Shown here in pieces: positions 34,048 to 44,680 of a stretch of 64,000 nucleotides of DNA. A program made the translations under genes and the position numbers. The notes below the pieces were generated by a model. That model had not been told where the DNA came from, ran no database searches, and was given only the letters and a program-made list of their open reading frames with translations. The stretch comes from Limnephilus marmoratus. Taxonomy: Eukaryota > Arthropoda > Insecta > Trichoptera > Limnephilidae. Positions within the stretch are counted from its first letter, which is position 1; each line of letters opens with the position of its first letter. The stretch lies in assembly GCA_917880885.1 (NCBI GenBank), contig OU862930.1, forward strand, positions 33,362,040-33,426,039, in the 5' to 3' direction.

Positions 34048-35759
34048 CACTAGTGGACTTAAGTATGGACACTTTTCATAAATTTCTTATATTTGATGTT
34101 AATTCGCTCTTTTTTAAATCACATTGGGGTTTAAGTATAATTTTGTTAGCTATTTGATTCAACAACATATTATACTGTTATATTTTGAATAAATTTATAT
34201 GTTTTTCTTAGGAAAATAACAAAAATGCTGAATAAAACAACGACATGGCAAAACACAAATTATTTATTAATTACGAAGATTTTGCATAATATTTCAAATT
34301 AGCATTTAACGTTAGTATTTCGTTGAAAATTCTTTAAGTTTAATAACTTCCCAAAGTCTTCTAGGCATGGAGTCCACAAAACGTCACTAATTTTCAGTTT
34401 TGATGACATGGAACCATGTTTGAAAAAATTATTTCAATTATTTCTCTTTTATTGCTGGATTTTCGACTTGAAACCAGTATTTTCATTCTTTACCAGAGAT
34501 TTTCAATAGAATTCAAGTCCAGATGGTTCCCTGGCCAAGGTAGAACAACAATATGGTGGTTCTGTAAGCATTTCATGCTCGTTTTGATATGTGGCATGGG
34601 GGTCCATGCTGCTGGAAATTGCATTTACCGCGGTTCCCCTCGAACAAATCATTGTGCTGAGCAATAATTTTGGCTCTAGAATCAGATTTTGATGACTTTT
34701 AGCCTTAATTGTGCCTTCTACCACTCCCAGACGTCCAAAACTATCCCTTATTATGCAAGCCCACACCATTACACTCAGAGGAAGTTTCATTGTCGCGGTA
34801 GTGCATTCTGGTATCACATCTCTTAACTTGATGGCAACGAACAAATCTGATTCCATCACTCCCAAAAGTGAAAATTTTGGTCTCATCACTCCATATCACC
34901 TTTGCCCAGTATTCTGAGGTCCATTCCTTATGTGTTACAGCCCATTTCATCCGTTTATGCCTCTGTTTCATGTTTTGGTAAGACTTTTATTATTCTTGCC
35001 AAATTTCTTCCTAAATGTTATATCAGTAATATGGAGTCCAGTAGCTTTAACGACCTTGTTAAATCTTTGGATGTTTGACGATAGTTCTGCAGGATAAAGC
35101 AACACAGGCTCCTTTCATTTAGTGGCGTAACCTTTGGATTTTGGACGATTTTCGGACTGTTTTTGTAGTTTTAGACTCCTTGCAGCGTTGGCAAATCTTT
35201 CTTACTCCAGACTTGGTAGCTTCTCCACCCGATATTTTTGCAATTTCTTCGTATGTGTAGCCTTCTTTACAAAGTGCAACAGCTCTGCTTCTCTTTGGGC
35301 AACCAATCAGCACATTTTGGCACCTTAGGAGCCATTTTAATCATATTCATTAAAAAAAAAACAATATCACTTTTATTTAATGGATGATTGACTAATACGG
35401 GTGTAAAACTCAATCGTGTTGCATCTTAAAGTGTCCTGATTGGAGCACACGACGATCCTCTGCACTTTGTGGTTGGTTTAGACAGAAGACGAGACATTGT
35501 AGGGTTGCCAAAACTCAAAAACATTATTCTCAAAAATTGATTATTTTTAAGGCGTTTGCTCCCATTTCTCATAAAGAGTGATAAGAGTTTTGAATCACCA
35601 TATAGCATATTGTATGGTACTTTTATTAATCAACTATAGCACAAGGAATACGAAAAAAAAACTTAGAAGGGTTCCGTAACAAAATAAGTTATTTTTTTAT
35701 AAGGCAAACGACAAGATACAAGAAATCTCGAAAAGTGTCCATACTTAAGTCCACTAGTG
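34048..35759 (-). mobile_element. Tc1-like element with intact termini, dead transposase
   Basis: Near-perfect terminal repeats beginning CACTAGTGGACTTAAGTATG at both ends, flanked by TA (34046-34047 and 35760-35761). 1712 bp, a normal Tc1 length. The ends are well kept, so it may once have been mobilised in trans. Confidence 0.93.
34300..35340 (-). pseudogene. Tc1 transposase pseudogene
   Basis: The N-terminal helix-turn-helix region is readable (SRAVALCKEGYTYEEIAKIS). Further on come WTSEYWAKVIWSDETKIFTF (first catalytic Asp in SDE), SVMVWACIIRDSFGRL, FQQHGPPCH (normally QQD; the second catalytic Asp is now His) and a broken C-terminal Pro-Asn-Glu region. Several stops separate the frames. 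Confidence 0.82.
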
Positions 35760-35791
35760 TATATATTAAATAAATAAAAAAAATAAAAAAA

Positions 35792-36454
35792 TGTTATAAA
35801 TGAATATATATATTATTTTTTTTTACTTCGAAATGCTTTTAATATTTTATTCTACATGTTCTACTACATATTCTACTGTATATCGCTGTTTTGTAGTAAA
35901 TGTGTTGTTTTCTGTATGGTTTTTCCAAATATATATTTTTTAAATCACTTAAAAGGCGATAAGAGCGTACTGTCTTAATGTTTGTAAAAATTATAATTTC
36001 TGTCTTTTTGTTTGAAAATGGCTATAAATACATAATATGGGTGAGGATGGCAGCATCCTGGCGAAGAGGAATGATCTCTCTTGAGTGGTCACCATTCGTT
36101 GCGAGGGAGACCTAAAAAAAATCAGCACTCATGATAAACAAAATATGTGACTTCTAGAACAAACTCGTTACTGCTACTATCGATACCAGCTTTCTATCAC
36201 TATCCTGTACCCTTGGTCATTAATTTGTTTCTTGCAAAATTACTCAATATATATGTTTATAGCGCAATACCTCCATAATCATGTAGCACTATCATGTTTC
36301 TTACATATGTATTCATGTTTTACACCAATTAATATTTAATGTTGATGCATCATACGTCCTAATTAATGTACCGCTCCCGCAAATGTGGAATAAGTCGAAT
36401 AACACTCTTACACTAAAAAAATTACCTCATCATCTATATCTGTTTTGTTTATTA
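35792..36454. other. Intergenic, nothing recognised
   Basis: AT-rich. A moderately GC-rich stretch at 36040-36110 has no recognised identity. Confidence 0.35.
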
Positions 36455-37130
36455 CCAGAACTGTGGTGGTATGAAGACCAAAACTCAGGAGCTACTTAAT
36501 AATACTTCATCGAATAACTATGATGTTATAGTCCTAGTTGAAACGTGGCTTGTAACAAGTGTAAATACGGCCGAATTCATAGATTCGCGTTACACGGTAT
36601 TCCGACGAGATAGGGACCGCATAATTACCGGTAAGATGGACGGAGGTGGTGTGTTAGTGGCGGTGCGCAAGGAGCTCGCAGCCCGTCTCGATGATTGGGA
36701 AAAAAATCAAATTGAACAAATCTTCGTGTCTATTCCGGTAAGGTTTTTGATATTCTAGGTATTTATTCAGTTTTTGGAATTCCTGTAGATATTAGTAGAC
36801 GCCTCCCTGCAAAAGACTTCTGTAATTTAGACTTATTTATTTTAATATATTTACCTTGTCAGATGCCAACCAGAGTATATCTCTACGTTATGGTCTCCCT
36901 TTTTCGGAAATGAAGGTACAAAACAATGATTATAATTACCTCCTGGATAAAATGTCTATTACTAAAACATTCAGAAACAAGAATAAGAACAGATTTAATA
37001 CTATTAAGTACATGTACATAAAATACTGCATTGCAAAATAGATTGTCCTGAATTGCTTAAATTAATCAACGTTCAAAAACCCAAAAGATCTGGCCGACAC
37101 CTTATACTTTCCCCTTTTAATTTCAACGCC
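36455..37130 (+). pseudogene. Non-LTR endonuclease fragment (third family)
   Basis: Encodes NCGGMKTKTQELLNNTSSNN, then VIVLVETWLV (metal-binding Glu), DSRYTVFRRDRD, and GGGVLVAVRKEL, the N-terminal half of an AP-endonuclease. After a gap a second piece (ISLRYGLPFSEMKVQNNDYN) lies at 36874-36930. It is not the same family as the split element at 24-36 kb. Confidence 0.7.
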
Positions 37131-37495
37131 AAGACTGATAACGCTGATCAAAATTCCCCTTCACTGAGAATCCAGCCTCGGTAATAAATACTCTGATCTA
37201 GGAGATATATTTCAACTTAAAAATAATCAATGTATCACCCATCTGCCCTGATGATGGCCACTGTAACCTGTAACGCTGTCTGAAACGTTGGCTAAAGAAG
37301 GAGGTAGCGCAACCCGGCATGACACCCCAAAAACAAATATTAATGGTGTTTATTAGAGCACTTTTATTTATCAAGACACAAATACAAATGTAAGTACTTA
37401 TATACTTCCTACTATTTGTTGTACGAATATTTATTATAATATATGAGGATTCCTTTTCTCTGTTCACATTTTTACCTACGCATTTTATTTTCTTA
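37131..37495. other. Intergenic, nothing recognised
   Basis: No supportable feature. Confidence 0.35.
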
Positions 37496-38660
37496 CAGTA
37501 TTGTGCAAATTAATGGAATAATTGTCAATTTTTATGGTAAAACCATTTATAGCTTGTAAGATAATATTTTTACATAATTATACAACAACCATTTTGCAAA
37601 TTAATAGGAAATATCTCCCCCTTATAATAATAATAATTGGATAATTTTTAGAGCGCCGTTTTTTTGTGAAAAATCACCTCAAGGGCGAAATATTTATTAT
37701 GGCTTCAATAACTGTGTGGGTACTCAAGTGTCGTGGCTGATGATTGAATGAAGGAAACGAGTTTGCGTGTAAAATAAGTTTTTAATAAGTTCCCACAATA
37801 ATTGCAATACACATACACAATTGTAACACGGTCACGTAACGGTGATAAATACTACAAACGAATTTACGCACTGGGTCAAGGTTGATCGCAGATAGACGAG
37901 GCGACTGCTCCGTGGTAAGTTGAATGAATACTAGACTTAAGACTGAGCCGTATGCGGCTCGCACTTGCTTTTATACTCTGCCGGCCCGGCAAGTAGATTC
38001 AATGACGGTAGGTAACGCCGGGTGAATTCACGTAAAGGCGAGATATCACCCGAACCTTCTGCGGGCACTTGAACTGTACAGCCGTACGTTCTAGCTCTTT
38101 CGCTTAGGTGGCAGAACTATTTCTCTAGTAATTTCGCATACAATTGAACACCGGCGACGCCTCTGGAAATATCGATACGTTTCGGGCGTAATCCAACACG
38201 TGACGTAGCAACAATGCGTGGTTGCTACAACTGCTTTCACTCGTTTTGGCATAGACTCTGCTAGTTTTTGACAATTTACGTAGATCCTCTCATCCCGAAA
38301 TCAAACCGGAAATAGCGTTTCTGCATCTTTGTTCTTGTAGTACTGTCGATTTTGCATACTTTAGCTTTGCAAACGGCCCATAAATTCTCAATAAGGTTCA
38401 TATCTGGTGTAATCCCGGACCAATCTAAAACATTTATCTTCGACTATGGCAGGGAGCAGAGTCCTGTTGGGGAATTGCTTCTCCTTGGGGTTGGCACTTT
38501 TCAAGTTCTCTGTTTAAATGTTATTTCAACATCGATTTTTATTTTTGACTGTTCATCGTGCCTCCGTTTGGCACCAAAGATCCAACCCCCCTGTATGAAA
38601 AATACCACCAAATATTTATTTACTGAAACATTTGGTTGTTTTTCAGTTTGGTGAATATTT
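37496..38660 (-). mobile_element. Tc1/Tc3-like element remnant, interrupted by an LTR
   Basis: The left end, TA then CAGTATTGTGCAAATTAATG at 37496, is of Tc3 type. The minus strand at 38460-38230 encodes IPQQDSAPCH (second catalytic Asp) and, in a shifted frame, LDWSGITPDMNLIENLWA (third catalytic residue Glu), with a deletion between them. The right end was not found, so 38660 is approximate. Confidence 0.7.
37729..38229 (-). mobile_element. Solo LTR candidate inside the Tc-like element
   Basis: 501 bp that begins TGTAGCAACC on the minus strand and ends CCACGACA, i.e. TG...CA. It has a TATA-like TATAAAAGC at 37975-37967 and interrupts the Tc-like coding sequence. GC content is higher than the surroundings. 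No internal LTR-element sequence adjoins it, so it is a solo LTR if correct. A clean target duplication was not seen, which lowers the confidence. Confidence 0.6.
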
Positions 38661-38689
38661 TTTATTTTACATTAGCTCCACGCAAGAGG

Positions 38690-39030
38690 CCCTGAGGAAA
38701 ATAATTCCCCTCAGGGCCTATGTCTTCTTTTGTGATGCCGTGTGGAGGGTCTTTATGGAAAGAAAGGAGAGGAAGTTCTAGGAAGGAAAAAGGGTACCAG
38801 GGGTGGGTAGGAATCTTGGGGACGGTGTGTCCAGGAGTGACGGACGTATGAATCCATTCCTCCCACTGCGTTGCAAGGCGGTATTCAGAGAGAGTACGGC
38901 TGGATAAGTCACAGGGACTTCCTCAACCTTTCTCTCTTGATCCTGTCTGCCAAGCAGCCGGTGGGCAGATGCATCCGCCAAGACCCGGACAAATCTCACC
39001 CTGTGGACCCTGGCACCCCTACTAAGTCAC
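38690..39030. repeat. Interspersed repeat R, copy 2 of 3
   Basis: Same orientation as 2935-3420. Shares GGTACCAGGGG, GTGGGCAGATGCATC and CCTGGCACCCCTACT. It begins with the inverted pair CCCTGAGG / CCCTCAGGG. Confidence 0.6.
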
Positions 39031-39184
39031 CAAATATTATATCCTTGTTAGCAATTAGTCGAACTATAAACGCGCATGGTGCCTTAAATGTTGGTGAAAA
39101 AATCGTGTGGAAAATAACCGAACAACCGAATAATAAATATCGAACGTCTAAAGGAGAACCCTTGGTGTTCCTTGATTCGGAATT

Positions 39185-39233
39185 CGAGTGTCACCCCCCT
39201 ACCAGGTGGCACCCGGTAGGAGGGTGACACTCG
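39185..39233. repeat. 19-bp hairpin
   Basis: CGAGTGTCACCCCCCTACC pairs with GGTAGGAGGGTGACACTCG with one mismatch, over an 11-base loop. It lies in GC-rich repeat sequence and was probably a transposon end. Confidence 0.7.
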
Positions 39234-39349
39234 ACCGAGGATGGACCAATTTTATGAAGTCGAAATAAGCGAATTTTTTCTCAAGTCAACTTTAATAGGG
39301 GGGAGGGGGGAGTGACACCACGCCCCGAGGGGTGACATCTGCCCCGGGT

Positions 39350-40215
39350 GCCACCCATGCTAGCTACGCCACTGTAAATAACAACTGTAAAAAACGCCTT
39401 TATAAAAACAAGAATAAATGTTTTATTTTATTTATTTTATTTATTTTTAATTTATTGTTTGTATTTATTAAATAAAATAATTGTGATTGAAGAAATCGAA
39501 GTACATTTATACATTTATATGTACCAAATGCTCAGGCTTATTTGCAACTGAAACCAGATGAAAAAAAAATGAAATTCCTGGTCCTGAATGTGAGAGAGAC
39601 CTAGACTGAGAGATCACCGTGGACCATTGCACAGCACTACAATACTGACACAACACCGACGAGTCCGGGTATTATCGTCAGCTCGGGAAGGTTTATGTGG
39701 GTAGATAGGATTGGTAGAAATGTAAAGGTACATGTAGGGAAAGTTACGTATATTTGTGACAACCTGCCTTACATAAATTAATTATAAATCTACAGGAAGT
39801 CTTAAAAAAAACAAATGCGATGTACTTAAGATATTTATTCATTCTCGCCCTATTTGGGCTTTTCAACCTTATTACAAAGAGACAAAATAAATTCAGAGTG
39901 CATTTATAAAATATTAAAAACCGTGAAGATAGGCAAACAATTGGTCTAAATCGAAAGTTTATCAATTTTCGATATACGTGGTGTCAATAAAGTAGGTAGG
40001 TACTTTTTTTTTAAAATATTTATATTTTCCTATTATGTCTACATACATCTCAAAAGTAATTTTAACATAATTTCTAAATACAGTAAGATGCAAACATAAG
40101 GTACAAGTAATGAAAAAGTTAGCATAAAGTAATTGTTTGAAGAATGCAATAAACTCATCACGGAATATAATTCTACGATTATTCCCCGTATTGTTACAAA
40201 GGTTGAGACATTTAT
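39350..40215. repeat. 3' flank of gene III, paralogous to 985-2870
   Basis: Contains, in the same order as near gene I, the CTACGCCACTG block, the CTGAATGTGAGAG block, the GCCCTATTTGGGC block and the CATCACGGAATATAATTCTA block. A low-complexity TTTAT tract is inserted at 39410-39470. Confidence 0.55.
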
Positions 40216-40261
40216 AAACAATGCGTATTAATAATAAAATATAAGATTTCCTAAGTTTTGA

Positions 40262-40345
40262 TGCATTAGCAGCTTGTTAACGGTGACTTCTCCGGGCAGG
40301 AGTAGTTACAAGGGAAACATGAATGTGACTTTTTAAACGGGAACA
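40262..40345 (-). pseudogene. Decayed extra finger of gene III
   Basis: Just after the stop, the minus strand in a shifted frame reads KKSHSCFPCNYSCPEKSPLT. It has the two cysteines of a finger but no His pair. Gene III has lost at least one C-terminal finger. Confidence 0.65.
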
Positions 40346-41067
40346 TTAAAAAGGTTCTATATCTATATGGGTGCGTAAGTGTCTTGTTAAACGTGATTTG
40401 GTAGCGCACGAATATTTGCAATGGGGACACGAATGAGGCTTTTCTCCAGTATGGGTAAAAATGTGAGTTTTTAAACTACCCTTTTCAGAACATGAATAGC
40501 TGCAGAAGGAACATAAATAAGGTTTTTCTCCAGTATGGGTGCGAAAGTGCACTTTTAAATCTGACTTGCGTGAGCAGGAGTAGTTACAATGGGTACATGA
40601 ATGAGGCTTTTCTCCAGTATGGGTGAGAAAGTGCCTTTTTAAACGTGATTTGTCTGGGAACGAGTAGTTACATTGGGAACATGAATGAGGTTTTTCTTGA
40701 GTATGGGTGCGTAAGTGCTGTGTTAAATATGATTTTTCCGAGCAGGAGTAATTACAGTAGGAACATGAATGAGGTTTTACTCCAGTATGAGTGCGTACGT
40801 GCCTGATTAAACTTGATTTGTATGAACAAGAGAAGTTACAATAGGAACATGAAAAAGGTTTAACTCCAGTATGGGTGCGTAGATGCCTGATTAAACTTGA
40901 TTTGAATGAACAGGAGAAGTTACAATGGGAACATGACATAAGTTTTACTCCAGGATGGAAGAGTAAGAAGTGCCTGATTAAAATGGATTTGAATGAACAG
41001 GAAAAGTTACAATGGGAACATGAATGAGGGAATTCTGCAGGGTGCATCGTCAGGTCTGTTATCACAT
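40346..41067 (-). CDS. Zinc-finger gene III, exon 3 (eight C2H2 fingers)
   Basis: Acceptor CTTTTTTAG ends at 41068. With 43086-42933 and 41324-41172 the join is 1029 nt, giving 342 aa. The exon opens DVITDLTMHP, matching DTITDLKMHP of gene I. Eight fingers follow. The first has four residues between the His pair (RHFLLFH), the rest three. TGEKP and TGVKP linkers are present, one replaced by TQEKP. The protein ends DIEPF directly after the last finger, so the tail seen in gene I is absent. Likely a nuclear DNA-binding protein; the target is unknown. Whether it is expressed is doubtful because the donor of exon 1 is damaged. Confidence 0.85.
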
Positions 41068-41171
41068 CTAAAAAAGATAGGATAAAGCTTAGTAAGTAAT
41101 TATCTATAATATCTATATAATAAAACCAAAAAAATATTGAATGGAATTTAGACAAAAAAAAAACGACTTAC

Positions 41172-41324
41172 CTGCAACAGTCTCGGTATTACTTTCAGAA
41201 TACTCTGAACATTCCTTTCTAGCATCTGTCAGGATGTCTTTTTCCTTAATAAGAACTACCCCTTCATCGTCTTCTCGGGGACCTGGTTCTGCCTTGATGG
41301 GTACAGTCTCCACATTCATGCTTC
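41172..41324 (-). CDS. Zinc-finger gene III, exon 2 (acidic module)
   Basis: 153-nt phase 1-1 exon with acceptor TTCCAG and donor GCAG|GTAAGT. It encodes VETVPIKAEPGPRED, then a diverged middle (VVLIKEKDILTDARKECSE). The YTDI core is lost and VKKE has become ARKE, so this copy is the most diverged of the modules. Confidence 0.85.
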
Positions 41325-41989
41325 CTGGAATAACATAACAACAGAACTTTGATAACATCTGTAAAGACGTATTACATTAAAAATGTATTGTGGGTCGGAG
41401 CTATTTATACGAGTATGATGATTATTCGTATTTTTTATTGAATTAAATTATATTACAATTTGGGAGGCGGATGAGGATCCCACCGCCCCGGAAGCGTATT
41501 TCCTTTTCCGCGTTCAATAAGAGGCAACCATGCCTCGAAATCAACACCGGTTTATAATGCCATTTTTTCTCCAAACCCCTGTCCAGTAGAAGGCAAGCGG
41601 CATCCTACTGTGCACGGGCTTGTAACGCCAATCCCTTCCCAAACCCATGTTCAGTAGGAGGCACGCGTCCTCCAAACGTGATTATAACATAAAAAAAGAA
41701 AGTGTGTGCGTACACGCATAATATAATGAATGGGCAATAAAACGCAAACAGCCTTACTAATAAAATAAATACAAACACTTTATAATATATAGTACTTATA
41801 ACACTTTACAGTACCAATCTTATAAAATAAACTCTAATGTCATCATAATTTTAAAAAAAACATCCCAAGTTTTGAATGGTTTGTTTGGCAAAGCAGGGGT
41901 TGTCTAGAGGGTATGTGTAATTATTCCAATACATTTTTTTCCATGTTCTGTTATAAATTCAGGTACAAACTTGTCTATAATGCATTTAC
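41325..41989. other. Intron 1 of gene III, proximal part
   Basis: A GC-richer stretch at 41460-41690 with two related blocks (CCAGTAGAAGGCAAGC and TCAGTAGGAGGCACGC) looks like a retroelement remnant, but no protein could be recognised. The rest is AT-rich. Confidence 0.4.
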
Positions 41990-42320
41990 TTAACATGCCT
42001 CAATACCCTTGCCGTAGGTCACCCCAAATGGTTCGCTACGTTTGGTATCTAAGCAGAGATGATTGGGTTCATGGGGTGAGGTTTGTCTTGGTATTGGCGG
42101 ATAAAATGCGTTTGCTTATCTACTGCGTGGTGGGCCGGATCAGGAGAGACAGCTTGAGGGAGACCTTTTGAACCATCTTCAGTCGAACTATCACGACCCA
42201 TCGCCTTGCATCGCGTGAGAGGAATGGACACTCCTGGACACACTGAGCCCCAGATCCCTACCCCCTCGTGCCCCTTTTCCCTAAAAATAACCTTCATATA
42301 GCATCCCTAAAAATGACGTA
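41990..42320. repeat. Interspersed repeat R, copy 3 of 3 (inverted)
   Basis: Reads as the reverse of copies 1 and 2: GGTCACCCCAAATGGTTCGC here matches the complement of GCGAACCACTTGGGGTAAC at 3269. It is inside intron 1 of gene III. Confidence 0.6.
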
Positions 42321-42932
42321 CGCCTAAGGTAAATTGATTTCCTCATGACCTTCTGTTTGGAGCTAACGTGAAAACAACTTATTTAATAAGGCGCCTGCTG
42401 ATAAGCTACTCGCAATAGGTTAAATTTGAATATCGGATAGGTATATTTTGTCGACATAAATCCAAAATATATTAATATTTAAAAGGGAAAAAGACGTTAA
42501 AAATACATTTTAAATAGAAATTATAACCAGTTATCTAGAATTGCTGTTGCTGAATGAGTAGTTCATAATTATTGTTATTTTCTAATGGCCAAAATTTATC
42601 TTGACATCAACGCTGAGATGTTTCCACTATGAGTTCCAAACTTCAAACAACCGTGAAACATGAACAAAAAAGATTTTTTTTAATAAAGCGTAGAATGCGA
42701 TCCTTTTTTGTTTCTTATTAAAGGTTATTATTTGCATTTTTCTGGACCTCCATATTTTTAAATTGTCACACAAACTTTTATCACACAATTTCTACAATAT
42801 TCATACTTCCTCTGCCAATTCTAAGCCTCACTGCCATACATCACAGTTGGTATCAGCACTTCATTTCCATACAAGAAGCTGTTCTGACTGCGTCCATCTG
42901 AAACACCTCTGTGATATACGCAATGCAACTTA

Positions 42933-43086
42933 TAATTGGCTGAACACCTTCGGCATACTGCAAACATTCTTTCTTCACATCCGGGACGAGGATTTCTATA
43001 TCCGTAAACGCCATTTCACCTGAGCTTTCTTCCGGCGACCATGGTTCAATCTTGATGGTGACAATCTCTGGGTTGGAAAGATCCAT
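42933..43086 (-). CDS. Zinc-finger gene III, exon 1, donor site damaged
   Basis: ATG at 43086 (MDLSNPEIVTIKIEPWSP). The module contains MAFTDIEILVP and DVKKECL. The length needed to join exon 2 in frame is 154 nt, as in genes I and II. At that point gene I reads CTA|GTAAGTTGC. Here the aligned bases are TTATAAGTTGC, so the GT is missing. No equally good donor lies close by. Confidence 0.8.
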
Positions 43087-43133
43087 GGCACTTCTGTGAT
43101 AGCGTCTTGTTATGTGATGGTAATTGGTCTCAG
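43087..43133 (-). other. 5'UTR piece of gene III with splice acceptor
   Basis: TTTGTTTTCAG ends at 43134. The next 47 bases to GCCATGG closely match the gene I equivalent (TTACCATCACATAAC shared). Confidence 0.65.
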
Positions 43134-43198
43134 CTGAAAACAAATAAGACATGTAACCAAACCTCTCTATTCAAACACCATGTTCATTACTTAATATA

Positions 43199-44405
43199 TA
43201 GGATGGACCAAAAGATTTACGAATTTCAAAAGAGTATTGTGGTTATTGAGTATTGCTGCTGACGGGGACGCGGGTGGTGGGGATCAGTAGCTCGGTTCAT
43301 GAAAATTTATTCGCAATGGAGCACTTCACGGGAGAACAGCGTGCATTTTGTGTAAAACATTTTTACAAAAACAGTGATTCTTGCATTTTATTCGGCTTTT
43401 ATTTCATTCTGCGTATGGACTACATAATCTAAGTCAGTGTCCCAGCGAAAGTTTAATTAGTTTTTGGATTAGAAATTTCGAGGCTATCGGATCTACTGTA
43501 AATCAGATGCCAAAGGGGCGCCCGAGGTCAACAAGAACGGTGGAAACAGTCAATGTTGTAAGCAGGTCTGTACAAAAGATTCTGAAGAAATCAGCGCTTG
43601 CCGTACCACGAACATCTTGACGCCGCATTTTGAAAAAAGATCTTAAATTGCACTTCTTACGCTTTACAAAGTCTAAACATATTGTTTTCGGACAAAGCCC
43701 ATCTCCACCTAATTGAGCATTGTAAACAAAGAAAATTGTTGTTAGGTACTACAGAAAATTCAAAACCAAAACATTAAAAGCCCCTACATTCGCCAAAAGT
43801 CACAGTTTGGGCAGCAATTTCATCCCATGGAATCATCGGTCCTTATTTCTTTGAAAACCAGCGAGGAGAATCCGTGACCGTGAATTCAGACCGGTACACA
43901 ACAATGTTTCGTGATTTTTTTCTGCCCGCAGCTGCATCAACTAGGATATAGTTTCAACAAGATGGCGCGACGTGCCATACTTCTAACTAGTTAATGACAG
44001 TTGTAAACGAGATGTTCCCAGAAAAAGTGATATCGCGCCGAAGGGATATTTCATGGCCTCCCAGAAGTCCAGACTTAACTCCCCTTGACTTATTTCCATG
44101 TGTATTCCAAAAGTAGACCTATATATAGGGAAACCAAGATGAATTGCCCAATTGAAAGAAATCATCATCCAAAAAATGGCTGCCATTGGAATTGCATTGC
44201 TGCGCAATGTGCGAGAGAGTTGTTGCAAATTTGCGTTCCTGGTTCGAGAGTGTTTACGTCGAGATGGGTCACACCATGATGATATAATTTTTACAAAATA
44301 AATTTCCCTTGTTTTTTTCTTCTAATAAATATTTTTTTATGTCAATATGACCAATAGTTTTTTATTGTGATTTTTTCAAATCCGCAAAACTTTATGGTCC
44401 ACCTG
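43199..44405 (+). mobile_element. Tc1/mariner-superfamily element with inverted repeats
   Basis: Ends TAGGATGGACC and, inverted, CAGGTGGACC, followed by diverged inverted homology (AAGATTTACGAATTTCAAAA against AAGTTTTGCGGATTTGAAAA), flanked by TA. About 1.2 kb, a typical mariner size. It interrupts sequence continuous in the gene I flank (8800-8850), so it arrived after the duplication. Confidence 0.85.
43316..44286 (+). pseudogene. Mariner-type transposase pseudogene
   Basis: Starts MEHFTGEQRAFCVKHFYKNS and continues over frames with VTVWAAISSHGIIGPYFFE, VNSDRYTTMFRDFF, FQQDGATCHTS (second catalytic Asp) and WPPRSPDLTPLDLF (third Asp). About 36 residues separate the last two, counting a stop. 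The first catalytic Asp region reads KAHLHL where DEAHFHL is usual, so it is lost. At least six stops or shifts. Confidence 0.85.
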
Positions 44406-44442
44406 TATTACGTCCACGGATTTCGTAAAAGCATTTTATAAA

Positions 44443-44480
44443 GAACTAGCTTTTGCCCCTGGCTTCGCACGCGCAATTTA
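44443..44480 (+). repeat. ACTAGCT-type repeat end
   Basis: ACTAGCTTTTGCCCCTGGC followed by TTCGCACGCG, the same terminal signature as at 20325 and 55931. Confidence 0.5.
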
Positions 44481-44559
44481 TTTACAACGAGAACAGCTCC
44501 ATCCAAAATTCTATTTAATTAAAATTATTTTAAAGAAAAACAAACATGGCCGGCTAACG

Positions 44560-44680
44560 AACAACCTGTTACCATTTCAAAATCTCCTACTACTATTACA
44601 ATAAGCGGAAAATGTTGATTGTGTCGTAATGGAGGACTTAACTAGCAGAGTAACTGAACCGACGACGACTCAAATGTAAT
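44560..44680 (-). mobile_element. tRNA-derived SINE, copy 3 (3' part)
   Basis: The complement reads CCTCCATTACGACACAATCA then TTTTCCGCTTATTG and TAGTAGTAGGAG, matching the body of the SINEs at 6581 and 13233. Confidence 0.55.

Larger units (their letters stand above)
24364..35791 (+). mobile_element. Near full-length non-LTR retrotransposon (family beta) split by nested insertions
   Basis: Pieces in the correct order on plus: ORF1 start (24492-25017), ORF1 end with zinc knuckles (29346-29955), AP-endonuclease (29990-31066), RT (31406-32315), C-terminal region (33180-33783), 3'UTR (to 34047) and an A-rich tail (35762-35791). Removing the inserts (25018-29345, 32316-33178 and 34048-35759, plus target duplications) leaves about 4.5 kb, a normal size for a jockey/CR1-like element. 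ORF1 and ORF2 carry several stops and frameshifts, so it is inactive. The 5' boundary is approximate. Confidence 0.82.
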
